Assembly: GCF_036246005.1 (NCBI RefSeq)
Contig: NZ_CP109171.1
Location: 3,894,001 to 3,958,000 of the forward strand
DNA: 64,000 nt
Source: Streptomyces sp. NBC_01723
GTDB lineage: Bacteria > Actinomycetota > Actinomycetes > Streptomycetales > Streptomycetaceae
Reading direction: 5' to 3'
The notes below the pieces were generated by a model. The model was not told the origin of the DNA. It was given only the letters and a program-made list of their open reading frames with translations, and ran no database searches. A program made the position numbers and the translations under genes. Positions 1 to 8,994 of the stretch are shown here, piece after piece; the first letter of the stretch is position 1; every line of letters starts with the position of its first letter.

Positions 1-753
1 GGCCGCGTGCACCCGGCAACTGCGCAGCAGCAGCCGGGACACCCGGCCCAGGCCCGCGCAGGCCGCCCGGGACAGCGGGTTGCGCCGGTCCGCCGAGGCC
101 ACGGCCACCGCGGCGTCCAGGCCGCGTATGAAACGGCGGGCGGCGGCTATGTCGGGGTGCGCCGAGGGTCCCGTGCCGGCGACGACCGGGGCGAGGACGG
201 CGCGCAGCTCACCCACGCGCATCCACCACAGGAAGGGCGAGCCGATGACGAGCACGGGCGCGGAGGCGCCGCGGGGGCGGGCGGAGCCGCCCGGGACGGC
301 CGGGACGTCGCGCTCCGCCGCCCGGGCGGGCGGTCCGTGGGCCGGGTGGGTGCGGTCCTCCAGCCAGCTGTCGCAGTCCGGCGTGAGCGCTATCGCGGAG
401 GGGGCGGGCACGTCGAGCCGGTCGGCCAGGTCGCGCACCATCCGGTAGAGGTCCGGCGCCGACTCCTCGGCGATGGTGACGGTGGGGGTGACGGCGGGCC
501 GGGAGCGGGCCACGACGAGGGCCACTCCGGCCGCGGCCGCCAGCACGAGCACCGCGAGGACGGACACGACCCAGCGGGCGGCGTCCCAGCCCGCGCCCAC
601 CAGGCGCCCGGTGGAGCCGCCCACGAGCAGGATCACGGCGAGGGCAGCGGGCAACAGGGCGACGGCCAGCGCGCGGCTGCGGACGCGCAGCACGGCCAAC
701 GCCCGGGAACGCGCGGCTCGCGCGCCCATCTCCTCACCACCGGTACCGGTCAC
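1..753 (-). CDS. Membrane protein resembling an M48 peptidase, HExxH lost (partial)
   Basis: The gene runs off the left edge, so its C-terminus is missing. GTG at 753 is chosen because a GGTGAGG Shine-Dalgarno lies about 7 nt upstream; an in-frame ATG at 729 has no spaced SD. About 250 residues are visible. They hold two hydrophobic segments (roughly residues 28-45 and 60-80) and then a soluble region. The stretch VGELRAVLAPVVAGTG has the shape of the M48 active-site helix (DELRAVLAHELxH), but both histidines and the glutamate are replaced. A non-catalytic M48-like fold is my inference; a generic membrane protein is the fallback. It points away from purD's promoter, and about 300 nt of intergenic DNA with a terminator separates it from purD. 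Confidence 0.7.
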   Translation of the reverse strand, partial: MTGTGGEEMGARAARSRALAVLRVRSRALAVALLPAALAVILLVGGSTGRLVGAGWDAARWVVSVLAVLVLAAAAGVALVVARSRPAVTPTVTIAEESAPDLYRMVRDLADRLDVPAPSAIALTPDCDSWLEDRTHPAHGPPARAAERDVPAVPGGSARPRGASAPVLVIGSPFLWWMRVGELRAVLAPVVAGTGPSAHPDIAAARRFIRGLDAAVAVASADRRNPLSRAACAGLGRVSRLLLRSCRVHAA

Positions 754-988
754 GGCCGGACCTCACCCCCTCATCGACGTCCTGTCTGTCCTGGCTCGTC
801 CACTGCTCGTCTGCTGGTGCCCACTCCCCCACTGTGGCACCCGCCACTGACATCGCAATGTCGGTGGGCCATGTGCCGGAACGCTTGCGCGGCACCATAG
901 TTGGGGCCTTCGTGCCCGTCAGCCGTATGGACTATCGGTCACTCGATGGAATGGCTTTGGGGAAAGGTGGATGACGGATTGCAAGGAT

Positions 989-1022
989 CAGGCCCCGGTT
1001 CCGGGGACGGAGCCGGGGCCTG
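989..1022 (-). terminator. Terminator downstream of purD
   Basis: Perfect 10-bp inverted arms CAGGCCCCGG (989-998) and CCGGGGCCTG (1013-1022) lie about 37 nt past the purD stop in the 306-nt gap 754-1059. No U-tract is evident, as is common in this GC-rich group. I see no gene in the rest of the gap. Confidence 0.6.
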
Positions 1023-1059
1023 TGGGGTTGCGGTGCGCGGGCGGGTCCCGCGGGGCCGG

Positions 1060-2313
1060 TCAGGCGCCCGCGGCGGCCTTCGCGGCGATGTCCGTACGGT
1101 GCTGCGAGCCGTCGAGGCCGATGCGGGCGACGGCCCGGTAGGCGCGGTCGCGGGCCTCGGTGAGGTCCGTGCCGGTGGCCGTGACGGACAGGACGCGGCC
1201 ACCGGCACTGACGACGGCGTCGCCCTCGGCGCGGGTGCCGGCGTGCAGGACGTAGGCGTGCGGGGCGTCCTGGTCGGCCACCTCGGCGAGGCCGGTGATC
1301 GGGTCGCCGGTGCGCGGGGTGCCGGGGTAGTTGTGGGAGGCCACGACCACGGTGACGGCCGCGTCGTCGCTCCAGCGCAGCGGCTCCAGGTCGGCGAGGT
1401 TGCCGGTGGCGGCGGCCATCAGGAGACCGGCCAGCGGGGTCCGCAGGCGGGCCAGCACGACCTGGGTCTCGGGGTCGCCGAAGCGGGCGTTGAACTCGAT
1501 CACGCGGACGCCGCGCGAGGTGATCGCCAGACCGGCGTAGAGGAGCCCGGAGAACGGGGTGCCGCGCCGGCGCATCTCGTCGACGGTCGGCTGGAGCACG
1601 CTCTCCACGACCTCGTCGACCAGCTTGGGGTCGGCCCACGGCAGCGGCGAGTAGGCGCCCATGCCGCCGGTGTTGGGGCCCTCGTCGCCGTCGAGGGCGC
1701 GCTTGAAGTCCTGGGCGGGCTGGAGCGGGCGGACGTTGTCGCCGTCGGTGACGGCGAAGAGGGAGACCTCGGGGCCGTCCAGGAACTCCTCGATGACGAC
1801 GCGGTCACAGGCCGCGGCGTGCGCCCGGGCCGCCTCGATGTCATCGGTGACGACGACGCCCTTGCCGGCGGCCAGCCCGTCGTCCTTGACGACGTAGGGG
1901 GCGCCGAAGGCGTCGAGGGCCGCGTCGACCTCGGCCGGGGTGGTGCAGACGTACGAGCGGGCGGTGGGGACGCCGGCGCCTGCCATGACGTCCTTGGCGA
2001 AGGCCTTGGAGCCCTCCAGCCGGGCGGCCTCCCCGGAGGGGCCGAAGACCGGGATGCCGGCCGCGCGCACGGCGTCGGCGACCCCGGCGACCAGGGGCGC
2101 CTCCGGGCCGACCACGACCAGCTCGGCACCGAGGCGTCCGGCCAGCGCGGTGACGGCCGCGCCGTCGAGGGCGTCGACCTGGTGCAGTTCGGCGACCTCG
2201 GCGATACCGGCGTTGCCGGGTGCGCAGTGCAGCGCGGTCACGTCGGGGTCGAGGGACAGGGAACGGCACAGGGCGTGTTCGCGGGCGCCGCCGCCGATGA
2301 CAAGGACCTTCAC
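1060..2313 (-). CDS. purD: Phosphoribosylamine-glycine ligase
   Basis: Cytosolic enzyme of de novo purine synthesis that joins 5-phosphoribosylamine and glycine using ATP to make GAR. The 417-residue length is normal for PurD. The N-terminus [15 protein letters not shown] is the family's glycine-rich signature. [18 protein letters not shown] and [11 protein letters not shown] mark the N and ATP-grasp domains, and [11 protein letters not shown] is the conserved metal and phosphate-binding motif. The start is the ATG at 2313. It follows dnaX on the same strand with about 120 nt between them, so co-transcription is possible but not shown. Confidence 0.97.
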   Translation of the reverse strand: MKVLVIGGGAREHALCRSLSLDPDVTALHCAPGNAGIAEVAELHQVDALDGAAVTALAGRLGAELVVVGPEAPLVAGVADAVRAAGIPVFGPSGEAARLEGSKAFAKDVMAGAGVPTARSYVCTTPAEVDAALDAFGAPYVVKDDGLAAGKGVVVTDDIEAARAHAAACDRVVIEEFLDGPEVSLFAVTDGDNVRPLQPAQDFKRALDGDEGPNTGGMGAYSPLPWADPKLVDEVVESVLQPTVDEMRRRGTPFSGLLYAGLAITSRGVRVIEFNARFGDPETQVVLARLRTPLAGLLMAAATGNLADLEPLRWSDDAAVTVVVASHNYPGTPRTGDPITGLAEVADQDAPHAYVLHAGTRAEGDAVVSAGGRVLSVTATGTDLTEARDRAYRAVARIGLDGSQHRTDIAAKAAAGA

Positions 2314-2433
2314 GGGGCCAGCCTAATGGGAAAGGACCGGGGCCCCTTGTGCGGGCTTCCGAAGGACGGGGCGGCGCGGCCTTGTGGCTTCCTCCAGGCC
2401 GAGCGCGGCGTGACGCACCCGCGCCCTCCGCTC

Positions 2434-4737
2434 CTACTCGTGCGCGATCTCCTCGACGACCGTCGCTCCCAGCTCCCGTACCAGCAGGTCCCTGCCGGAG
2501 AGCGCGGACTCGTCGAGGTCCGGGTCGTCCTCCTCGGGGATGTCGTCCTCGGGGGAGACCTGGCGCGGCTCGGGCGCCGGCGGGCGGGGAGCGGGTGTGG
2601 TGGACGGGGCCGAGGAGCGGCCGGAGTCCGGAGCGGGCGCGGCGGGCGACGGGGCGGCGGGCGCGGGCGCCGACGGCCGCGGGGCGGGCGCACCGGCCCC
2701 GAAGCCACCGCCACCACCACCGCCACCGCCGCCACTTCCGCCGCCGAATCCCCCGCCCCCGCCGCCGGAACCGCCCGAGGGCCCGGCGGGAGGCGGGGGT
2801 GCCGAACCGCCCGAGGGGTCGACGACCGCGTCGATCTTCCACTGCACGTTGAACTGCTCGGCCAGGGCCTGGCGCAGCACGTCCTCGCTGCCGCTGCTCA
2901 CGAAGTTGTCGCGAGCACCGGCGTTGACGAAGCCGATCTGGAGGGAGGTGCCGTCGAAGCCGGTCACCTGGGCGTTCTGGCTGAGCAGGATCCAGGTGAA
3001 CCGGCGGCGGTTCTTGACCGCCTCCAGGATGTTGGGCCAGAGCGATCGGGGGTCGACCCCTCCGCCCGGCGGTGGGGAGGCGGGCGCCGGCGTGGAGACG
3101 GCCGGTGCGGGCGCCGAAGCGGCGGGCGGAGGCGCGGCGGGGCCGGGAGCGGCCGATGTCCGGGCCTGTCCGCCGCCCGCCGGGGCCGCCGTGGGCCACC
3201 CTCCCGGCCGTCGCCCGCCACCGGCGGGGGCCGCGGTCGGCCAGGCACCCGGCGTGGAGGCGGGGCCGGGCTCGGCGGCGGGGGCGGGAGTGGGAGTGGG
3301 AGTAGAGGTCGGAGCCGGAGCCGAGGGTTCGGCGGCGGGAGCGGGTGCCGGTGCCGGTGCGGCATGAGGCTGCTGCCCACCACCGTGGGAGCCCTCGCCC
3401 TCCCCGGGACCGGCACCGGTCGTCGGAGCCGCCGCGCCACCCGGTGCCCGTACGGCCGCCCGGGCCGCCGCGGGCCCGCCGCCGGGCGCGACCGGAGCGG
3501 CGGCGCCCCCGCCACCGCTGTGCGCCTCGGGCCCCGGCACGTACCCCATGGCAGGAGCGCCCGCGCCCCCGGAGAACTGCACACCGCGCTCGATCCGGTC
3601 CAGGCGCGCCATCACCGACCGCTCGTCGCCGTACGCGGCGGGCAGCAGCACGCGCGCGCAGATCAGCTCCAGCTGGAGACGGGGCGACTGGGCGCCGCGC
3701 ATCTCGGTGAGCCCCTCGTTGACGATGTCGGCGGCACGGCTCAGCTCGGCGGCGCCGAAGGACCGCGCCTGCGCCTGCATCCGCTCGATGACGTCGGCGG
3801 GGGCGTCGATGAGCCCCTTCTCCGCCGCGTCGGGCACGGCGGAGAGGATCACCAGGTCGCGCAGGCGCTCCAGCAGGTCGGTGACGAAGCGCCGCGGGTC
3901 GTTGCCGCCCTCGATGATCCGGTCCACGACCCCGAAGGCGGCCGAGCCGTCCCCTGTGACGAACGCCTCGACGACGGAGTCGAGCAGCGAGCCGTCCGTG
4001 TAGCCGAGCAGGGCGGTGGTCATGTCGTACGTCACACCGTCCGCGCCGGCGCCCGCGAGGAGCTGGTCCATGACGGACATCGAGTCACGGACGGACCCCG
4101 CGCCGGCCCGGACGACCAGCGGCAGCACCCCGTCCGCGACCGGGATCTGCTCCTTGCCGCAGACCTCGGCGAGGTAGTCGCGCAGGGTGCCGGGCGGCAC
4201 GAGGCGGAAGGGGTAGTGGTGGGTGCGCGAGCGGATGGTCCCGATGACCTTCTCGGGCTCGGTCGTCGCGAAGATGAACTTGAGGTGCTCCGGGGGCTCC
4301 TCGACGACCTTCAGCAGGGCGTTGAAGCCCTGCGGGGAGACCATGTGGGCCTCGTCGATGATGTAGATCTTGTACCGGCTCCGGGCGGGCCCGAAGAAGG
4401 CCTTCTCGCGCAGGTCGCGGGCGTCGTCCACGCCTCCGTGCGAGGCGGCGTCGATCTCGATGACGTCGATGGACCCCGGCCCGTTCCTCGCGAGGTCCTG
4501 GCACGACTGGCACTCGCCGCAGGGGGTCGGGGTGGGGCCCTGCTCGCAGTTCAGACAGCGGGCCAGGATCCGGGCGCTGGTCGTCTTGCCGCATCCGCGC
4601 GGACCGCTGAACAGGTACGCGTGATTGACCCGGTTGTTCCGCAGCGCCTGCTGCAGCGGGTCGGTGACATGCCCCTGCCCGATGACCTCGGCGAAGGACT
4701 CCGGGCGGTAACGGCGGTAGAGCGCGAGAGACGACAC
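2434..4737 (-). CDS. dnaX: DNA polymerase III subunit gamma/tau
   Basis: ATPase subunit of the replicative clamp loader. GTG at 4737 (protein begins MSSLALYRRYRPESF) fits the universal N-terminus; the open frame upstream runs through the SRP RNA gene and is not coding. About 767 residues. Walker A is GPRGCGKTT near residue 47, with zinc-binding cysteines in LNCEQG and CGECQSC, Walker B DEAH in IIDEAHMVS, and sensor 1 ATTEPEKV. Domain III ends near residue 370. A long Pro/Ala/Gly linker with a duplicated GGWPTAAPAGGG element follows, then a folded block (PRSLWPNILEAVKN to VVDP), a poly-glycine stretch and an acidic tail. No clear frameshift slippery site was seen. Confidence 0.96.
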   Translation of the reverse strand: MSSLALYRRYRPESFAEVIGQGHVTDPLQQALRNNRVNHAYLFSGPRGCGKTTSARILARCLNCEQGPTPTPCGECQSCQDLARNGPGSIDVIEIDAASHGGVDDARDLREKAFFGPARSRYKIYIIDEAHMVSPQGFNALLKVVEEPPEHLKFIFATTEPEKVIGTIRSRTHHYPFRLVPPGTLRDYLAEVCGKEQIPVADGVLPLVVRAGAGSVRDSMSVMDQLLAGAGADGVTYDMTTALLGYTDGSLLDSVVEAFVTGDGSAAFGVVDRIIEGGNDPRRFVTDLLERLRDLVILSAVPDAAEKGLIDAPADVIERMQAQARSFGAAELSRAADIVNEGLTEMRGAQSPRLQLELICARVLLPAAYGDERSVMARLDRIERGVQFSGGAGAPAMGYVPGPEAHSGGGGAAAPVAPGGGPAAARAAVRAPGGAAAPTTGAGPGEGEGSHGGGQQPHAAPAPAPAPAAEPSAPAPTSTPTPTPAPAAEPGPASTPGAWPTAAPAGGGRRPGGWPTAAPAGGGQARTSAAPGPAAPPPAASAPAPAVSTPAPASPPPGGGVDPRSLWPNILEAVKNRRRFTWILLSQNAQVTGFDGTSLQIGFVNAGARDNFVSSGSEDVLRQALAEQFNVQWKIDAVVDPSGGSAPPPPAGPSGGSGGGGGGFGGGSGGGGGGGGGGFGAGAPAPRPSAPAPAAPSPAAPAPDSGRSSAPSTTPAPRPPAPEPRQVSPEDDIPEEDDPDLDESALSGRDLLVRELGATVVEEIAHE

Positions 4738-4790
4738 GCATACGAGGTTATAGGCGTCCACTGACAACCGGACCGCCCGCGAACGCGAAC

Positions 4791-4882
4791 GCCCCCCACG
4801 CACCCGCCAGAGCCAACCTACCCTTGCTGCCTTCCGGCCCTGGGGGAGTTCAGTCAGATAGCGCCGCGTGAGGGGCTGGGCC
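4791..4882 (-). ncRNA. ffs: Small SRP RNA (4.5S-type, scRNA)
   Basis: Read on the minus strand, the segment contains GGCCGGAAGGCAGCAAGG, the invariant domain IV core that binds Ffh. The ends pair over 11 bp: GCCCCTCACGC (from 4876) with GCGTGGGGGGC (ending 4791). This gives the single long hairpin of bacterial 4.5S RNA. It lies about 54 nt upstream of the dnaX start on the same strand. The exact 5' end is estimated. Confidence 0.93.
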
Positions 4883-4953
4883 ACACGTTACCCGATGCGG
4901 GGCGCTCAGAACGAGTTCGCAAGCACTCCTCCACGTCATGTAATGTTCTCGGC

Positions 4954-5041
4954 GGAGGATTCGCCTAGAGGCCTAGGGCGCACGCTTGGAAAGCGTGTTG
5001 GGGGCAACCCCTCACGAGTTCGAATCTCGTATCCTCCGCCA
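4954..5041 (+). tRNA. tRNA-Ser(GGA), CCA encoded
   Basis: Acceptor arms GGAGGAT and ATCCTCC pair over 7 bp. The anticodon loop TTGGAAA is closed by CACGC/GCGTG and gives anticodon GGA (reads UCC/UCU). A long serine-type variable arm and the GTTCGAATC T-loop are present. Discriminator G is at 5038 and CCA is encoded at 5039-5041. Confidence 0.97.
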
Positions 5042-5058
5042 GTGCCTCACCGGGCACG

Positions 5059-5100
5059 AAGTCGAAGGGCCCCACCGTTCGCGGTGGGGCCCTTCGACTT
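5059..5100. terminator. Bidirectional terminator after tRNA-Ser(GGA)
   Basis: Near-perfect 18-bp inverted repeat AAGTCGAAGGGCCCCACC around a short GTTC-type loop. It lies 17 nt after the tRNA and just beyond the 3' end of the convergent copper-protein gene, so it can serve both. Confidence 0.85.
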
Positions 5101-5129
5101 TGTGGCCGGCCACTCGGGCCGGCCGCCCG

Positions 5130-7025
5130 TCATCGTTCGATCCGGATCCGCCGCTCCGCGCTCACCTGGTCGATCTCCGAGACGCGGACCGTCGTGCGCA
5201 TGGTCCAGGTGCCGGGGAGGGGGAGGGCGAGGGTGTTGGCGCTCCAGTAGCCGCCCCGGTCGACGAGTCGCGCTTCGATGGGGCCGACGTCCTTGTCGGG
5301 GAGGGTGAAGGAGAGGCGGAGTTCGGGTACGGCGGCCAGGGCGCCGTCGGGGCCGAAGACCACGGCCTGTACGGCGTTGTCGCCGGTGCGGCCGGGGTCC
5401 AGGGTGATCTGGACCGTGCCGCGGCCGGAGCCGCCGACCTCGAAGGGGATCGTGGTGACGGACGCGGGCAGCACCCCGCCGGCCGGCACGGCCCGCGCCG
5501 CCTCGTCCGCCGCCCGGCCCGGCAGGGTGCTGGTGAGCACGGTCGTGACCACAAGGACGACGGCGGCGACGACCGCCTCGGCCAGGACGGAGCGGCGCAG
5601 TCCGCGGCGGAGGTCGTCCGCGGCGGTGGAGGGGTCGTCGGGGGCGGGCGGCGCAGGTTCGACGGGCGCCGGCGCCGGAGGGGGTGGGCCGCCGGCCGGG
5701 ACCGGTTCCGGTGCCCGCTCGCGCTCCCGTTGCCGTACCGGCGTCCGGGCCGTCGCCAGTGCGGCCGTCCAGCGCCGGGACACGGCCGCCGCGGCCAGCA
5801 GTACGGTCACCAGGGCCACCTTGGCGAGCAGCAGCCTGCCGTACGTCGTCCCGGTGAGCGCCTGCCAGGAGCCGAGGCCGCGCCAGGACTGGTAGACGCC
5901 GGTGGCGACCAGGACGGTCACGGAGACCAGGGCGACGCGCGAGAAGCGCGCGACCGTGGCGGCGTCCGGCGCCGCGCGCAGGGTCACGAGCAGGGCGACG
6001 AGGCCGCCGAGCCAGACCGCCGTGGCCAGCAGGTGCAGCACGAAGGACGTCACCGCGAGCGGCACCTGGATGCCGGCGGAGGCGTGCTCGGCGGCGGCCC
6101 AGGTCAACGCGAGGGCGAGGGCGAGTACGGCGCCCGAGGCGGCGGTCGGCGGGCGGCGCTCCCGGTGGCGGTCCGCGCGGCCCACGCGCACCAGGAACAG
6201 CGCCACCGGCGCGAGCAGCACCAGCCTGGCCAGCAGCAGCCCGCCGGGGCGGGTCGTGAGGGTGTCGGCGAGGGCGCCCGCGTCCAGGGCGTCCGCCGGT
6301 CCCGTGCCCGCCTCGTACGGGGCGCGCAGCACCAGCAGGGCGAGCGTCGCGCCCAGCAGCGTCCACCAGCCGGCGACCAGCGGGCGGCGCAGTGCGGAGA
6401 AGTCCGGCGGGCGGCACAGGACGACGAAGGCCGCGATTCCGATGAGCAGGGCGGCGGCGAGGTAGGAGAGGTAGCGGGCGACCTTGTTGAGGGTGGCGGT
6501 CAGGGGGTCCTCGGAGGGGCCCGTGTCCACCGCCGCGGTCGTCGTGGAGGGCCGGCCGACCGAGAAGGTGAAGGCACCGGATATGGGGTGGCTGTCGGCC
6601 GACACCACCCGCCAGGCCACCGTGTAGGTGCCCTCCCCCAGCTCGGCGGGCAGACCGACGCGGGCGGTGTCGGAGCGGCCGTCGGCGTGACCGGCCTCCC
6701 GCGTGCGCACCCGGTGGCCGCCGGGGTCGAGGACGCGGAAGGAGTCGTCGCGCAGGCCGACGGACTCGCTGAAGGTCAGGGTGACGTGGCCGGGGGCCCG
6801 CTGGAGGACGGTTCCGTCGCCGGGGTCGGTGGAGCTGAGGGCGGCGTGGGCGGACGCGGGGCCCGCGCCGCCGAGGAGGAGCAGGACCAGCACGGCGCCC
6901 AGCAGCACCAGCCGCCGGACTCCTCCCCGGTCCGGCCGGCGGTCCCGGTGCTCCCCTCCCGCCCGCCGGTCCGGCCTGCCTCCCCGCCCTCGGGCTCCAG
7001 CGCGTGCACCGCCCACACACCTCAC
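5130..7025 (-). CDS. CopC-CopD fusion copper resistance/uptake membrane protein
   Basis: About 631 residues from the GTG at 7025; the true start could be internal because the first 35 residues are low-complexity Arg/Gly. The signal segment LVLLGAVLVLLLLGGAGPASA ends just before HAALSSTDPGDG, the classic mature CopC start with an N-terminal copper-ligand His. A second ligand motif, DSHPISG, lies about 80 residues later. About eight hydrophobic helices of the CopD type follow, then an extracytoplasmic C-terminal beta domain with PGTWTMRTTVRVSEIDQ like YcnJ-type proteins. Known members bind or import copper at the membrane. No Met-rich Cu(I) site is visible. Monocistronic, ending at the shared terminator. 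Confidence 0.9.
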   Translation of the reverse strand: MRCVGGARAGARGRGGRPDRRAGGEHRDRRPDRGGVRRLVLLGAVLVLLLLGGAGPASAHAALSSTDPGDGTVLQRAPGHVTLTFSESVGLRDDSFRVLDPGGHRVRTREAGHADGRSDTARVGLPAELGEGTYTVAWRVVSADSHPISGAFTFSVGRPSTTTAAVDTGPSEDPLTATLNKVARYLSYLAAALLIGIAAFVVLCRPPDFSALRRPLVAGWWTLLGATLALLVLRAPYEAGTGPADALDAGALADTLTTRPGGLLLARLVLLAPVALFLVRVGRADRHRERRPPTAASGAVLALALALTWAAAEHASAGIQVPLAVTSFVLHLLATAVWLGGLVALLVTLRAAPDAATVARFSRVALVSVTVLVATGVYQSWRGLGSWQALTGTTYGRLLLAKVALVTVLLAAAAVSRRWTAALATARTPVRQRERERAPEPVPAGGPPPPAPAPVEPAPPAPDDPSTAADDLRRGLRRSVLAEAVVAAVVLVVTTVLTSTLPGRAADEAARAVPAGGVLPASVTTIPFEVGGSGRGTVQITLDPGRTGDNAVQAVVFGPDGALAAVPELRLSFTLPDKDVGPIEARLVDRGGYWSANTLALPLPGTWTMRTTVRVSEIDQVSAERRIRIER

Positions 7026-7112
7026 GTCGCATCTCCGTCGTCGGGACCCACTGCCTCGGGGATACGTACGGACCCGGAGGCCGCCCCGCTCACCCGCCCG
7101 CCCCGCGGATCC

Positions 7113-7889
7113 TCACCACGACGGGCGTGCCGTCACCCCGCCGTCCACCACGAGGTCGTGGCCGGTGATCCAGGACGCCAGCCGCGAGGCGAGGAACACG
7201 CACGCGTCGCCCACGTCCTCCGGGCGCCCCAGCCGTCCCGTGGGCGCCGCCAGCCGCCACCGCCGTACGCCCTCCGGCCACGCCTCGTCGAGCCCTTCGC
7301 GGTCGATGAGGCCGGGCGAGACGGAGTTGACCCTGACGCCCCACGGGCCGTACTCCAGGGCCGCCGAACGGGCGTGCATCACCACCGCCGCCTTGGAGGC
7401 GCTGTAGTGCGCGTGGGCGGGCGCGGGGGCGGACGCCTCGATGGAGGCGATGTGGGTGACCGAGCCGCCGCCGTCCTGGGCCCGCATGATCCCGGCCGCG
7501 GCCTGGGTGCAGGCGAAGACGCCGGTGAGGTTGGTGTCCACGACCGCACGCCACTCGGCGGCCGTCATGCCGGGCAGGTCCCGCAGCGGCTGCACACCCG
7601 CGTTGTTGACCAGCGCCGTCAGCCGTCCGCCGCCCCAGTCGGCGGCCTCCTCGACCAGGCGCCGGGCGGCGTCCTCGTCGGTGAGGTCGGCCCGCAGGAC
7701 GGTGGCGCTCCCGCCGCGTTCCCGGACGCGGCCGGCCGTCTCCCGCGCCGCCGCGAGGGACGTACGGCAGTGCAGCGCGACCGCCGCGCCCTCCTCGGCG
7801 AACCGCAGCGCGATGCCGCGGCCGATGGAGCCGCCGGCGCCCGTGACGAGCGCCACCTGACCGTCGAGGAGCCGCGTGTGCGGGTTCAT
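7113..7889 (-). CDS. Short-chain dehydrogenase/reductase
   Basis: 258-residue NAD(P)-dependent SDR. The start MNPHTRLLDGQVALVTG at 7889 overlaps the upstream cupin stop by ATGA. Cofactor motif TGAGGSIGRG sits near residues 15-24, NNAG is mid-protein, and the catalytic Tyr and Lys lie in HYSASKAA. The C-terminal VDGGVTARPSW resembles classical 3-ketoacyl reductase-like SDRs. The substrate is unknown. It is the last gene of the iron-box operon acylase-GNAT-cupin-SDR, so a role in siderophore or iron-linked metabolism is inferred from context only. Confidence 0.9.
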   Translation of the reverse strand: MNPHTRLLDGQVALVTGAGGSIGRGIALRFAEEGAAVALHCRTSLAAARETAGRVRERGGSATVLRADLTDEDAARRLVEEAADWGGGRLTALVNNAGVQPLRDLPGMTAAEWRAVVDTNLTGVFACTQAAAGIMRAQDGGGSVTHIASIEASAPAPAHAHYSASKAAVVMHARSAALEYGPWGVRVNSVSPGLIDREGLDEAWPEGVRRWRLAAPTGRLGRPEDVGDACVFLASRLASWITGHDLVVDGGVTARPSW

Positions 7890-8377
7890 GGGCGGCACAG
7901 TTCCACGATCCGCGCGGCCCGGTCCGGATAGCGCGCCGTGAGGTCGGCCGCGTCGCCGTGCTCGTAGTCCCCGTAGGTGAATCCGGGCGCCATCGTGCAC
8001 CCGAAGAGCGTCCACGCGCCGCCGGCCGCCACGCCGGCGCCCGTCCAGGTGCCGGCGGGGACCGTGAACTGCACGTGCTGGCCGCCCAGGACGTCCGGTC
8101 CCAGTACGGCCGTACGCGTGCCGCCGTCGGGGGAGAGGAGCAGCAGTTCCAGCGGATCGCCGAGGTAGAAGTGCCAGACCTCGTCGGTGGGCAGGCGGTG
8201 CAGTGCGGAGAAGTCGCCCGGGCGGGCGGTGAGCAGGGCGACGATGGCCGATCCCGCGGGGCGTCCGTCCGGGCCTTCGGGGCCTGCCCAGGTACGCCGG
8301 AACAGGCCGCCCTCGCGGGGGATCGGCTCCAGTCCGTAGTGCGCGATCAGGTCCTCTGCGGTGGGCGGCGAAGTCAC
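7886..8377 (-). CDS. Cupin (DUF985-type) protein
   Basis: 163 residues from GTG 8377, which overlaps the GNAT stop as GTGA; the downstream SDR start overlaps this stop as ATGA. The sequence IAHYGLEPIPREGGLFRRTW, then FSALHRLPTDEVWHFYLGDPLEL and GCTMAPGFTYGDYEHG, is the compact cupin-5 (DUF985) pattern: a single beta-barrel of unassigned function. Some relatives are annotated as sugar or small-molecule binding proteins. The tight coupling on both sides suggests stoichiometric expression with the acyltransferase and dehydrogenase. The substrate cannot be read from the sequence. Confidence 0.88.
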   Translation of the reverse strand: MTSPPTAEDLIAHYGLEPIPREGGLFRRTWAGPEGPDGRPAGSAIVALLTARPGDFSALHRLPTDEVWHFYLGDPLELLLLSPDGGTRTAVLGPDVLGGQHVQFTVPAGTWTGAGVAAGGAWTLFGCTMAPGFTYGDYEHGDAADLTARYPDRAARIVELCRP

Positions 8378-8994
8378 GCCGGGAACGCTACCTCCCGACG
8401 GAGGAAGGCGAGTTGCGCCTTCTTCTCGGGCAGGTGGACGTCCGGCAGGCCGACCTCGGGCAGGACGACCGCGGGGCCGGCGGTGAAGCCCTGCCTCAGG
8501 AAGCGGGCGATCGCCTTCTCGTTGCCGATGTCCGGGTCGACCACGATCCGGGTCCGGTCCAGGCCCAGCAGTACGTACGCCATGAGGGCCCCGGCCAGTG
8601 CGGCGGTCCAGCCGGGCCGGGCGCCCTGCGCTCCGGCCGGGGCCAGCAGCAGGTGGACGCCGATGTCGCCGGGCTCGACGTCGTAGCACTCGCTCACCCG
8701 GTCGGCCCCGGGCTCGTAGGTCTGGAGCAGGGCGACCGGGTCGCCGTCCTTGACGACCAGGTGGGCGTGGTGGGTGTCGAGGGCGTCCATGTGCGCGTAG
8801 ACGGCCTCGACCTGGTCCCGCGTCAGTTCCGTCATCCCCCAGAACGCCGCACGCTCCTCGCTCACCCAGCGGTGGATCACGTCGGCGTCCTCGGCGGCGT
8901 CGAGGGGGAGGACGCGGACGGTGCCGAAGCCGTCGAGGCGCTGCTCGTGGAGGGGGGTGCGGGTGGCGTACGAGGGTGTGCGGGGGTCAGGCAT
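8374..8994 (-). CDS. GNAT acyltransferase of the siderophore (IucB/MbtK-like) type
   Basis: 206 residues. TRTPLHEQRLDGFGTVRVLPLDAAEDADVIHRWVSEERAAFWGM and the later CYDVEPGDIGVHLLLAP and VVDPDIGNEKAIARFLRQGF match the lysine/hydroxylysine N-acyltransferase branch of GNATs used in hydroxamate siderophore assembly. The start at 8994 overlaps the acylase stop by 8 nt and its stop overlaps the cupin start. No hydroxylase or NIS synthetase gene is present in the window, so this is not a full biosynthetic cluster. It may tailor a siderophore made elsewhere (inference). Confidence 0.88.
   Translation of the reverse strand: MPDPRTPSYATRTPLHEQRLDGFGTVRVLPLDAAEDADVIHRWVSEERAAFWGMTELTRDQVEAVYAHMDALDTHHAHLVVKDGDPVALLQTYEPGADRVSECYDVEPGDIGVHLLLAPAGAQGARPGWTAALAGALMAYVLLGLDRTRIVVDPDIGNEKAIARFLRQGFTAGPAVVLPEVGLPDVHLPEKKAQLAFLRREVAFPA

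Noticed and set aside
901..4764. 1,287-codon open frame on the plus strand
   Set aside because: It is the antisense reading of purD and dnaX; Gly/Arg/Val-rich with no domain. Both sense genes are certain.
4738..4884. N-terminal extension of DnaX to 4884
   Set aside because: That stretch encodes the SRP RNA on the same strand; the protein starts at GTG 4737 with the universal SLALYRRYRP.
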